Position numbers and translations under genes: made by a program. This document shows, piece after piece, positions 1 to 5,569 of a stretch of DNA of 5,569 bases. Location of the stretch: the NCBI GenBank assembly GCA_030523505.1, contig JAUNIK010000201.1, positions 1 through 5,569 of the forward strand, written 5' to 3'. Under the pieces are notes generated by a model. That model saw only the letters and a list, made by a program, of their open reading frames with translations. It was not told the origin of the DNA and did not search any database. Numbering within the stretch: the first letter of the stretch is position 1; the number at the start of each line of letters is the position of its first letter. This DNA is from Prevotellaceae bacterium. GTDB lineage: Bacteria > Bacteroidota > Bacteroidia > Bacteroidales > Bacteroidaceae.

Positions 1-29
1 GATTCACACATGTTTACTCAATAATTCAA

Positions 30-137
30 ACACGGGGATTTACTGGTGACCCATTAATTACCGGAAAAACGTAAATATTGATGTATTTTTACGATATCGG
101 ACAATTATTTGATAAAAAAGTACAACCATCCCCGTGT
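30..137. repeat. Nested imperfect inverted repeat with 10-bp perfect ends (MITE-like or structured element)
   Basis: ACACGGGGAT at 30-39 is the exact reverse complement of ATCCCCGTGT at 128-137. Inside it, shorter arms pair about nearly the same centre (around 80-84): TACT 41-44 with AGTA 119-122, TAATT 55-59 with AATTA 103-107, CCG 61-63 with CGG 98-100, and CGTAAA 70-75 with TTTACG 88-93. This order of arms would let the 108-base segment fold into one long interrupted hairpin. No coding frame spans it and no exact target-site duplication flanks it. It could be a small non-autonomous element, a decayed terminator or 3' structure of an upstream gene, or chance in A/T-rich DNA for the short inner arms. 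The 10-bp outer arms are the solid part. Confidence 0.5.
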
Positions 138-163
138 ATAAATCTCGAATAATCAATTATTTT

Positions 164-175
164 GGGGAGGGGGCT
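164..175 (+). repeat. G-rich motif matching the 3' arm of the hairpin near 5300
   Basis: GGGGAGGGGGCT here matches GGAGAGGGGGCT at 5313-5324 in 11 of 12 positions, and both are followed by A/T-rich sequence. The complementary C-rich arm is absent here, so if it is related it is a half copy or a remnant. A G-rich dodecamer is low complexity, so coincidence is possible. Confidence 0.3.
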
Positions 176-205
176 CTATTATTTATTTTCCACCTTATTT
201 CTATT

Positions 206-266
206 TATGCGCACGCGTGCGTGCAAGGGCGTATGTGAGGGCGTGTGTATGTGAACGTGCGCGCAC
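206..266. other. Alternating purine-pyrimidine (Z-DNA-prone) tract with two palindromes
   Basis: Bases 206-225 alternate strictly between pyrimidine and purine for 20 positions, mostly CG, CA and TG steps. Further strict runs are 229-237, 241-253 and 255-266. The tract contains a perfect 12-bp palindrome, CGCACGCGTGCG (210-221), and a perfect 10-bp palindrome, GTGCGCGCAC (257-266). The two are related in sequence: GCGCAC 209-214 can pair with GTGCGC 257-262. This G+C-rich block sits abruptly in A/T-rich surroundings. Such sequence is known to favour left-handed DNA or cruciforms under negative supercoiling; any role here is inference. Confidence 0.55.
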
Positions 267-388
267 TATAATATACTGTTTTTCAAAAACAAATGCAACG
301 GCTTTTTTCTTATTTAGGAAAATATCAATAAATCCTTAAAATTATTAAAATCTTCTATATATAATAAGGTGTATGGCGAGAAAGTATG

Positions 389-396
389 TACCTTTG
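389..396 (+). promoter_or_regulatory. Putative Bacteroidetes sigma-ABfr -7 promoter box for topA
   Basis: TACCTTTG matches the Bacteroidetes -7 consensus TAnnTTTG exactly and is followed by CGC, a common continuation. Transcription would start a few bases downstream, around 400-403, leaving a leader of about 70 bases before the topA ATG at 472. No TTTG or TTG -33 box stands at the expected distance (about 362-372 reads TAATAAGGTGT), so this rests on the -7 element alone. It probably drives topA and aroK, possibly also speA. Confidence 0.6.
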
Positions 397-471
397 CGCT
401 TCGAAACTGTGCCTCACGGCATGGATGAAGATTAATTTAACCGTGGACGGATATTAGTCCCGTATCTATTT

Positions 472-2811
472 ATGCAAGAGAATTTAGTAATTGTTGAGAG
501 CCCTGCAAAGGCTAAAACTATAGAGAAATTCCTGGGGAAGGATTTCAAGGTGATGTCAAGTTACGGACATGTGCGCGACCTCAAGCAGCGTTCAATTAGT
601 ATCGACGAGGAAACTCTCGAGCCGTATTACGAGATTCCTGAAGACAAGAAACGACTTGTACAGGATCTCAAGTCAAAGGCAAAGCAGGCAAAGAAGGTGT
701 GGCTCGCATCCGATGAGGACCGCGAGGGAGAGGCTATCTCATGGCACTTGTGCGAAGTGCTTGGCCTTGATGAGAAGAAGACCAGCCGTATTGTTTTCCA
801 TGAGATTACAAAGACAGCCATTCTCGAGGCTATCGAGAATCCACGCCAGATAGATATGAACCTTGTTGATGCACAGCAGGCACGCCGTGTGCTGGACCGA
901 CTCGTTGGTTTCAAGCTCTCGCCAGTACTCTGGCGCAAGGTGAAGCCATCGCTTTCCGCTGGTCGTGTGCAGAGTGTGGCTGTACGACTTGTTGTTGAGC
1001 GTGAGCGCGAGATACAGGCATTCCAGCCAGAAGCGTATTATCGTGTAAACGCCATTTTCCTGAAAGAGCAGAGCGATGGAACAATGCGTGAGGTGAAAGC
1101 CGTTCTCGACCGCCGTTTTGCTACTCATGAAGAGGCTGTGGCATTCCTTGCAAAATGCAAGGACTCGGGATTTACCATCAGTTCGGTGCAGAAGAAACCA
1201 GCAAAGCGCATGCCGGCACCACCGTTCACTACATCAACACTTCAGCAGGAAGCAGCCCGCAAGTTGGGCTTCACCGTAAGCCAGACCATGATGGTGGCTC
1301 AGCGCCTGTATGAAAGCGGACGTATCACATATATGCGAACCGACAGCGTGAACCTCTCTACATTGTGTATCGGTGCAAGCAAGGAGGAAATCCTGAAGCT
1401 CTATGGTGAGGAATACAGCAAGCCACGCAACTACCACACATCATCACGAGGTGCACAGGAAGCTCATGAGGCTATCCGTCCAACATATATGTCGGAGACA
1501 GAAATCAACGGTACTGCTCAGGAGCGCCGCCTCTATGACCTTATCTGGAAGCGTACTCTTGCTTCGCAGATGGCAGACGCTGTGATAGAGAAGACAACAG
1601 TAACTATTGATGTCGATGGTCAGGAGGAGAAGTTCGTGGCAACCGGCGAGGTAATCAACTTCGACGGATTCCTGAAGGTTTACCGTGAATCGGTAGAGGA
1701 CGACGCAGAACAGTCGGAGGATATGGGAAATGTGCTCCCAGTGATGAAGAAAGGCGACAAGCTCAACAGCAAGGAGATTGTCTCGACAGAGCGCTACTCA
1801 CAGAGTCCTATCCGCTATGATGAAGCCTCGCTCGTGAAGAAAATCGAGGAGTTGGGCATCGGTCGTCCATCAACATACGCTCCAACAGTCAGCACTATCC
1901 AGCAGCGCGAGTATGTGCAGAAAGGCGACAAGAAAGGTGAAGAGCGCCATTATACAGTTGACACTCTGAAGAACGGCAAGCTCACCTCTAAGCAGAAGAA
2001 AGAGACCGTGGGCAATGAGAAGGGCAAGCTTCTCCCAACAGATACTGGCATCGTGGTGAACGACTTCCTCATGCAGTTCTTCCCAGAGATTATGGACTAT
2101 AACTTCACTGCCAGTCTTGAGGAGCGATTCGACAAGATTGCTGAAGGAAAGACAGAGTGGAGAAAGATGATGAAGGACTTCAACAAGAAGTTTGAGCCAT
2201 CGGTAGAGAGAGTATTGAACTCACGTCAGGAGCATAAGGCCGGTGAGCGCGAGATTGGTATCGACCCAAAGAGTGGTCGCCCTGTGTTTGTGAAGATTGG
2301 GCGTTTCGGACCAGTCGTACAGATCGGTTCGGCTGAAGATGCCGAGAAACCACGCTTTGCCCAGTTGCCAAAGGACAAGACAATGGACGAGATTACCCTT
2401 GAAGAGGCACTCGAACTGTTCCTCCTTCCACGCGATCTGGGTATGCTCGACGACCAGCCAGTAGTTATCGGTGCAGGTCGCTTCGGTGCTTATGTGCTTC
2501 ATAACAAACAGTATATCTCATTGCCAAAAGATGCCGATCCGATGGCGATCACATATGAGGAGGCCGTGGAACTGATTCTTGCAAAGAAGAACCAGGAAGA
2601 GCAGCGCCGACTGAAGACATTCGAGGAAGACGAGAAGATGGAGGTGCTCAACGGTCGTTACGGTCCGTATATTGCTTACGACGGCAAGAACTATCGCATA
2701 CCTCGCAATCTCCATGCTGAGGTAGAGACTCTTACTTACGAGCAGTGCAAGCAGATTGTGGAAGAGACACCAGCAAAGCCTGCAGGCAAAACCCATAAGG
2801 TACGCCGATGA
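472..2811 (+). CDS. topA: DNA topoisomerase I (type IA, omega protein)
   Basis: This cytoplasmic enzyme relaxes negatively supercoiled DNA by cutting and rejoining one strand through a 5'-phosphotyrosine. The 779-residue protein begins with a TOPRIM domain: VESPAKAKTI with E9, then the acidic metal-binding cluster D81-x-D83-x-E85 in SDEDREGEA. SAGRVQS lies at 162-168, the catalytic tyrosine is Y287 in GRITYMRTDS, and GRPSTYA lies at 464-470. A lysine-rich stretch at about 484-518 resembles the longer loop I recall in Bacteroidetes TopA. The C-terminus carries three GR(F/Y)G repeats at G610, G669 and G728, about 59 residues apart, and a basic tail. There are no CxxC zinc fingers, unlike E. coli TopA. 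The ATG at 472 is chosen because the protein aligns from its first residues and an in-frame TAA lies at 433-435. Its stop overlaps the aroK start. Full length, no defects seen. Confidence 0.97.
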   Translation: MQENLVIVESPAKAKTIEKFLGKDFKVMSSYGHVRDLKQRSISIDEETLEPYYEIPEDKKRLVQDLKSKAKQAKKVWLASDEDREGEAISWHLCEVLGLDEKKTSRIVFHEITKTAILEAIENPRQIDMNLVDAQQARRVLDRLVGFKLSPVLWRKVKPSLSAGRVQSVAVRLVVEREREIQAFQPEAYYRVNAIFLKEQSDGTMREVKAVLDRRFATHEEAVAFLAKCKDSGFTISSVQKKPAKRMPAPPFTTSTLQQEAARKLGFTVSQTMMVAQRLYESGRITYMRTDSVNLSTLCIGASKEEILKLYGEEYSKPRNYHTSSRGAQEAHEAIRPTYMSETEINGTAQERRLYDLIWKRTLASQMADAVIEKTTVTIDVDGQEEKFVATGEVINFDGFLKVYRESVEDDAEQSEDMGNVLPVMKKGDKLNSKEIVSTERYSQSPIRYDEASLVKKIEELGIGRPSTYAPTVSTIQQREYVQKGDKKGEERHYTVDTLKNGKLTSKQKKETVGNEKGKLLPTDTGIVVNDFLMQFFPEIMDYNFTASLEERFDKIAEGKTEWRKMMKDFNKKFEPSVERVLNSRQEHKAGEREIGIDPKSGRPVFVKIGRFGPVVQIGSAEDAEKPRFAQLPKDKTMDEITLEEALELFLLPRDLGMLDDQPVVIGAGRFGAYVLHNKQYISLPKDADPMAITYEEAVELILAKKNQEEQRRLKTFEEDEKMEVLNGRYGPYIAYDGKNYRIPRNLHAEVETLTYEQCKQIVEETPAKPAGKTHKVRR

Positions 2812-3335
2812 TACGAATAATACTGATAGGTTATATGGGAGCCGGCAAGACAACAGTCGGTAAAGACCTGGCGAAAGCGTTAGGTGTGACCTTCTATGAC
2901 CTTGACTGGTATATTGAAACCCGAATGCGCAAGACCGTCAAACAGATATTTGACGAGCGAGGCGAGGAGGGATTCCGCCAGATAGAACATAACATGCTCC
3001 ATGAGGTGGCAGAGTTTGAGAATGTTGTCATTAGCTGTGGTGGAGGCACACCATGTTTCTTCGATAATATGGATTACCTCAACCAGCAAGGCGACACCGT
3101 GTACCTGCAAGCCACACCGGAAGTGCTGCATCAGCACCTGAAGATGGGAAAGGGTGTGCGTCCGTTGCTGCTGAACAAGACTCCTGAAGAGGTGGATGCG
3201 TTCATAAAGGAGCAACTGGAGTATCGCGAGCAGTTCTATCTCAAGGCAAAGCACATCCTCGATGTGAACCTCATGGATAGCTACGAAAAGATTGCTTCGC
3301 ATATAGCGAAACTGAGAAATATGCTGAAGGTTTAA
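2808..3335 (+). CDS. aroK: Shikimate kinase
   Basis: It phosphorylates shikimate to shikimate 3-phosphate with ATP, the fifth step of the chorismate (aromatic amino acid) pathway, in the cytoplasm. The 175-residue length is normal for this NMP-kinase-like family. Visible motifs are the Walker A P-loop G8-YMGAGKT (8-15), D31-L-D33 with D33 as the expected shikimate/Mg ligand, R57 in GFRQIE for shikimate binding, the C77-GGGTP loop (77-82), the lid arginine R118 in KGVRPLL, and R140 in LEYREQFY. The ATG overlaps the topA TGA as ATGA, so translation is probably coupled and the two genes form one transcript. The start puts the P-loop at the usual distance from the N-terminus. aroL and aroK cannot be told apart by sequence here; aroK is the usual name for a lone copy. 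Confidence 0.95.
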   Translation: MIRIILIGYMGAGKTTVGKDLAKALGVTFYDLDWYIETRMRKTVKQIFDERGEEGFRQIEHNMLHEVAEFENVVISCGGGTPCFFDNMDYLNQQGDTVYLQATPEVLHQHLKMGKGVRPLLLNKTPEEVDAFIKEQLEYREQFYLKAKHILDVNLMDSYEKIASHIAKLRNMLKV

Positions 3336-3340
3336 TTGTT

Positions 3341-3372
3341 TCGAATCATCGATTCATCGATTAATCGAATCA
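3341..3372. repeat. 8-bp tandem repeat, four copies, between aroK and speA
   Basis: Four consecutive octamers fill this stretch: TCGAATCA (3341-3348), TCGATTCA (3349-3356), TCGATTAA (3357-3364) and TCGAATCA (3365-3372). The first and last are identical and the middle ones differ by one or two bases. CCGAAAAT (3373-3380) may be a decayed fifth copy. The array also contains the perfect palindrome TCGATTAATCGA (3357-3368). It fills over half of the 58-base gap and ends 21 bases before the speA ATG. No clear promoter or terminator is seen in the gap. Confidence 0.75.
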
Positions 3373-3393
3373 CCGAAAATAATAAAAGCAAAA

Positions 3394-5286
3394 ATGAAAA
3401 AGTGGACCATTGAAGATTCGAAGGAACTCTACAACATCAAAGGTTGGGGAGTGGACTACTTCGGTGTTAACGACAAGGGAAATGTGTATGTTACTCCGCG
3501 TCAGGACAATGTTCAGGTTGACCTCAGAGAGGTCGTCGATGAACTTGCCACCCGTCATGTGGCAGCACCAATGCTCCTGCGTTTCCCTGACATCCTTGAT
3601 ACCCGCATCCAGACAACATCGGCTTGTTTTGAAAAGGCCACCAAGGAGTATCGCTATACAGGCGACCACTTCATCGTGTTCCCTATCAAGGTGAACCAGA
3701 TGCGTCCTGTCGTAGAGGAAATCATCTCGCATGGTGCAAAGTACAACATCGGTTTGGAGGCAGGTTCGAAGCCTGAGCTCCATGCTGTGCTGGCTACCCA
3801 CATGGATTCCGACAGTATCGTAATCTGTAATGGCCACAAGGACCAGAACTATATCGAGATGGCACTCCTTGCACAGAAGATGGGCAAGCGTGTGTTCCTC
3901 GTTGTAGAGAAGTTGCCTGAGCTCCGTATCATCGCTGATGCTGCCAAGAAACTCGATGTGCGTCCAAATCTCGGTATTCGTATTAAGCTCGCATCATCGG
4001 GTGCTGGCAAGTGGATGGAGAGTGGCGGCGATGCGTCAAAGTTCGGTCTTAACTCTTCTGAGCTCCTCATAGCTCTCGAGATGCTCGATGAGATGGGTCT
4101 GCGCGACTGCCTGAAACTGATACATTTCCATATCGGTTCGCAGATAACAAAAATCCGCCGAATCTCTACCGCCTTGCGTGAGGCTGCACAGTTCTATGTT
4201 CAGCTGCACCAGATGGGATTCGCAATAGAGTTCGTTGACTGTGGCGGTGGTCTCGGTGTTGACTATGACGGTACCCGCTCATCGAACTCAGAGTCGTCGG
4301 TAAACTATTCAATCCAGGAGTATATCAATGACTGCGTCTATACTTTCGTAGATGCAGCCAATAAGAATAGTATCCCACATCCAAACCTCATCACCGAGGG
4401 TGGCCGTTCGCTGGCTGCTCATCACTCAGTGCTTATCCTCGATGTATTGGAGAGTGTTTCTGCTCCACAGATGCCAGAGGATTTCCAGCCATCGGAGAAC
4501 GACCATCAGTTGGTGCACGATCTCACAGAAATCTGGGACAAGCTGTCAACCCGTTCAATGCTTGAGGACTGGCACGATGCGCAGGATATCCGTGAAGAGG
4601 CACTCGACTTGTTCCGCCATGGTATCATCGACCTTAAAACCCGAGCACAGATAGAGTCGTTGTATTGGGCTATCAGCCAAGAGGTGGCGGAGTTGGCTCA
4701 CCATCAGAAGCATGTGCCGGACGAGTTGCGTAATCTCGACAAGCAGATGGCCGACAAGTATTTCTGCAACTTCTCGCTGTTCCAGAGTATGCCTGACTCA
4801 TGGGGTATCGACCAGTTGTTCCCTATCATGCCTATTTCGCGTTTGAAGGAACGTCCTACACGCTCGGCACAGTTGCAGGATATCACCTGTGACTCCGACG
4901 GAAAGGTGACAGCCTATGTGAATGGTGGTCAGCAGACAAACTATCTGCCTCTCCATACAATCAAGGAGGGTGAACATTATTATATAGGTGTATTCCTCGT
5001 TGGGGCTTATCAGGAGATTCTCGGCAATATGCATAACCTCTTTGGTGATACCAATGCGGTGCATATCTCTGTCGATAAAGATGGATACACAATCGACAAG
5101 ACAATCGATGGCGAGACCGTAGCCGATGTGCTTGAATATGTGCAGTACGATCCAAAGAAACTTGTCCGTCGCCTGGAGATTTGGGTGACAAAGGCTATCA
5201 AGGAAGGCAAGATTACACCAGAGGAGGGTAAGGAGTTTATCAGTAACTACCGTGCCGGATTGTACGGATATACGTATTTGGAGTAA
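3394..5286 (+). CDS. speA: Biosynthetic arginine decarboxylase (PLP-dependent)
   Basis: It decarboxylates L-arginine to agmatine and CO2, the first step of the agmatine route to putrescine and spermidine. The 630-residue protein is a complete SpeA of the alanine-racemase-like (fold III) family. The PLP-binding lysine is K99 in FPIKVNQ. Later barrel motifs are HFHIGSQ (244-250), DCGGGLGVDYDG (282-293) and the phosphate-binding EGGRS (335-339). A helical segment (about 375-460) typical of SpeA follows. The C-terminal domain holds the expected active-site cysteine C499 in ITCDSDG, then GAYQEILGNMHNLFGDT (537-553), and ends in GLYGYTYLE, very like E. coli SpeA. No signal peptide is seen. The ATG at 3394 follows an A-rich stretch, typical of Bacteroidetes starts, and YNIKGWGVDYF soon after aligns with the family N-terminus. 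It lies 58 bases after aroK, possibly in the same transcript. Confidence 0.97.
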   Translation: MKKWTIEDSKELYNIKGWGVDYFGVNDKGNVYVTPRQDNVQVDLREVVDELATRHVAAPMLLRFPDILDTRIQTTSACFEKATKEYRYTGDHFIVFPIKVNQMRPVVEEIISHGAKYNIGLEAGSKPELHAVLATHMDSDSIVICNGHKDQNYIEMALLAQKMGKRVFLVVEKLPELRIIADAAKKLDVRPNLGIRIKLASSGAGKWMESGGDASKFGLNSSELLIALEMLDEMGLRDCLKLIHFHIGSQITKIRRISTALREAAQFYVQLHQMGFAIEFVDCGGGLGVDYDGTRSSNSESSVNYSIQEYINDCVYTFVDAANKNSIPHPNLITEGGRSLAAHHSVLILDVLESVSAPQMPEDFQPSENDHQLVHDLTEIWDKLSTRSMLEDWHDAQDIREEALDLFRHGIIDLKTRAQIESLYWAISQEVAELAHHQKHVPDELRNLDKQMADKYFCNFSLFQSMPDSWGIDQLFPIMPISRLKERPTRSAQLQDITCDSDGKVTAYVNGGQQTNYLPLHTIKEGEHYYIGVFLVGAYQEILGNMHNLFGDTNAVHISVDKDGYTIDKTIDGETVADVLEYVQYDPKKLVRRLEIWVTKAIKEGKITPEEGKEFISNYRAGLYGYTYLE

Positions 5287-5290
5287 AAGC

Positions 5291-5323
5291 CTCACCCCCC
5301 GCCCTCTCCGAAGGAGAGGGGGC
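5291..5323. repeat. GC-rich hairpin resembling a Bacteroidetes interspersed (REP-like) repeat
   Basis: CCCTCTCC (5302-5309) and GGAGAGGG (5313-5320) form a perfect 8-bp stem with a GAA loop; two more C-G pairs form if G5301 bulges. CTCACCCCCC precedes the stem. From memory, CCTCACCCCC...CTCTCCGAAGGAGAG sequences recur in intergenic DNA of many Bacteroidetes, which suggests a dispersed REP-type element rather than a gene-specific signal. Only one full copy lies in this window, with a possible partial match at 164-175. Confidence 0.6.
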
Positions 5324-5342
5324 TAAAATAAATAGTTTTTTT
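5302..5342 (+). terminator. Possible intrinsic terminator after speA
   Basis: The strong 8-bp stem (5302-5320) lies 15 bases after the speA stop and is followed by a run of seven T (5336-5342). The T-run begins about 12 bases beyond the stem-associated GGGGGC, farther than in a classical intrinsic terminator, so termination may be partial or absent. If it works, argB needs its own promoter; none with a TAnnTTTG box is seen between 5343 and 5396. Confidence 0.4.
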
Positions 5343-5351
5343 GCGCGAGGA

Positions 5352-5382
5352 GGGGGAAATGCATGGGGGAAATGCAAGGGGA
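5352..5382 (+). repeat. 13-bp tandem repeat before argB
   Basis: GGGGGAAATGCAT (5352-5364) is followed directly by GGGGGAAATGCAA (5365-5377), identical in 12 of 13 bases, and then by the start of a third unit, GGGG plus A (5378-5382). The array ends 14 bases before the argB ATG. AGGAGG (5348-5353), overlapping the first unit, resembles a strong Shine-Dalgarno motif but faces the ATGs inside the repeat (5359, 5363) better than the argB start. Confidence 0.75.
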
Positions 5383-5396
5383 TATTAGCAAATAAA

Positions 5397-5569
5397 ATGA
5401 TGAAAGAGAGAATAACAATAGTAAAAGTGGGCGGAGCTGTAGTTGAAGATGAACTGCAGCTCTCTCAGTTACTTACCGACTTTACAAATATTCAAGGTAA
5501 GAAGATCCTTGTTCACGGCGGTGGTCGTCGTGCAACAAAGGTTGCAGCATCATTGGGCATAGAAAGCCA
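5397..5569 (+). CDS. argB: N-acetylglutamate (or N-succinylglutamate) kinase, 5' part only
   Basis: ArgB phosphorylates the gamma-carboxylate of N-acylated glutamate with ATP, the second step of arginine synthesis. Only the first 57 codons are present; the window ends inside the gene (the family is usually about 250-300 residues). Visible amino-acid-kinase features are K10 in VKVGG (ATP phosphate binding) and HGGGRRAT (40-47), the glycine-rich loop that binds substrate. Bacteroides fragilis is known to make arginine through succinylated intermediates, so the substrate here may be N-succinylglutamate; that is inference. The start is ATG 5397 or the adjacent ATG 5400; sequence does not decide. 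It begins 110 bases after speA, behind the hairpin and the 13-bp repeat. Confidence 0.93.
   Translation, partial: MMKERITIVKVGGAVVEDELQLSQLLTDFTNIQGKKILVHGGGRRATKVAASLGIES

Larger units (their letters stand above)
1..471. other. Gene-free region upstream of topA
   Basis: No credible protein gene lies here on either strand; reading frames are short and interrupted. From left to right it holds a nested inverted repeat (30-137), a G-rich motif GGGGAGGGGGCT (164-175), an alternating purine-pyrimidine tract (206-266), a small A/T inverted repeat TGTTTTT-C-AAAAACA (277-291), an A+T-rich stretch (about 300-370), then the promoter box (389-396) and a leader of about 70 bases before topA. The leader can form weak short hairpins, CACGG 415-419 with CCGTG 441-445 or GGAC 445-448 with GTCC 457-460, too weak to call a riboswitch. 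The gene further upstream lies outside the window, so its direction is unknown. Confidence 0.75.

Noticed and set aside
267..272. Perfect TATAAT, an E. coli-type -10 box
   Set aside because: No TTGACA-like -35 box stands 16-18 bases upstream, and the primary sigma factor of Bacteroidetes recognises TAnnTTTG instead; the hexamer is likely chance in A/T-rich DNA.
313..338. Weak inverted repeat TTTAGGA...TCCTTAAA as a terminator of an upstream gene
   Set aside because: The stem is short, A/T-rich and imperfect, and lacks a following T-run on either strand.
397..471. Riboswitch or attenuator in the topA leader
   Set aside because: Only 4-5-bp competing stems are visible, with no T-run and no recognisable aptamer core.
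739..1128. Antisense open frame of 129 codons inside topA
   Set aside because: It lies fully opposite a strongly conserved gene, has no recognisable domain, and its openness follows from topA codon use.
3370..3837. Antisense open frame of 155 codons over the start of speA
   Set aside because: It is a shadow of the speA coding sequence with an irregular, cysteine- and histidine-rich composition and no recognisable family.
4798..5295. Antisense open frame of 165 codons over the speA 3' end
   Set aside because: It overlaps the conserved SpeA C-terminal domain; no promoter or known fold supports it.

Overview
The window looks like chromosomal core DNA from a Bacteroidales bacterium, most likely Prevotella or a close relative. 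The evidence is a Bacteroidetes-type -7 promoter box (TACCTTTG, 389-396) before the first gene, A/T-rich start regions without Shine-Dalgarno motifs, Bacteroidetes-like protein sequences (a TopA without zinc fingers, a 630-residue SpeA, an ArgB beginning with a KVGGAVVED-type motif), and a CCGAAGG-tipped GC-rich hairpin that I recall as common in Bacteroidetes intergenic DNA. The genus is an inference.

Layout: 1-471 is gene-free and unusually structured. It holds a nested inverted repeat (30-137), a G-rich motif (164-175), an alternating purine-pyrimidine tract with two perfect palindromes (206-266), an A+T-rich stretch, and the promoter and leader of topA. Then come four genes on the + strand: topA (472-2811, DNA topoisomerase I), aroK (2808-3335, shikimate kinase, overlapping topA by ATGA), speA (3394-5286, biosynthetic arginine decarboxylase) and the first 57 codons of argB (5397 to the window end, acetyl- or succinylglutamate kinase). 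The 58-base aroK-speA gap contains four tandem copies of an 8-bp unit. The 110-base speA-argB gap contains the GC-rich hairpin, a T-tract, a 13-bp tandem repeat and two possible short upstream ORFs.

Functionally, topA and aroK look translationally coupled. speA consumes arginine to make agmatine for polyamine synthesis, and argB catalyses the second step of arginine synthesis, so the two lie on opposite sides of the arginine pool. All four proteins appear intact (argB as far as it is seen), with their key residues present.

I see no defence system, mobile gene, CRISPR array, RNA gene or novel multigene system. The less ordinary content is in the intergenic DNA: the 30-137 structure, the 8-bp array before speA, and the repeat/upstream-ORF arrangement before argB.
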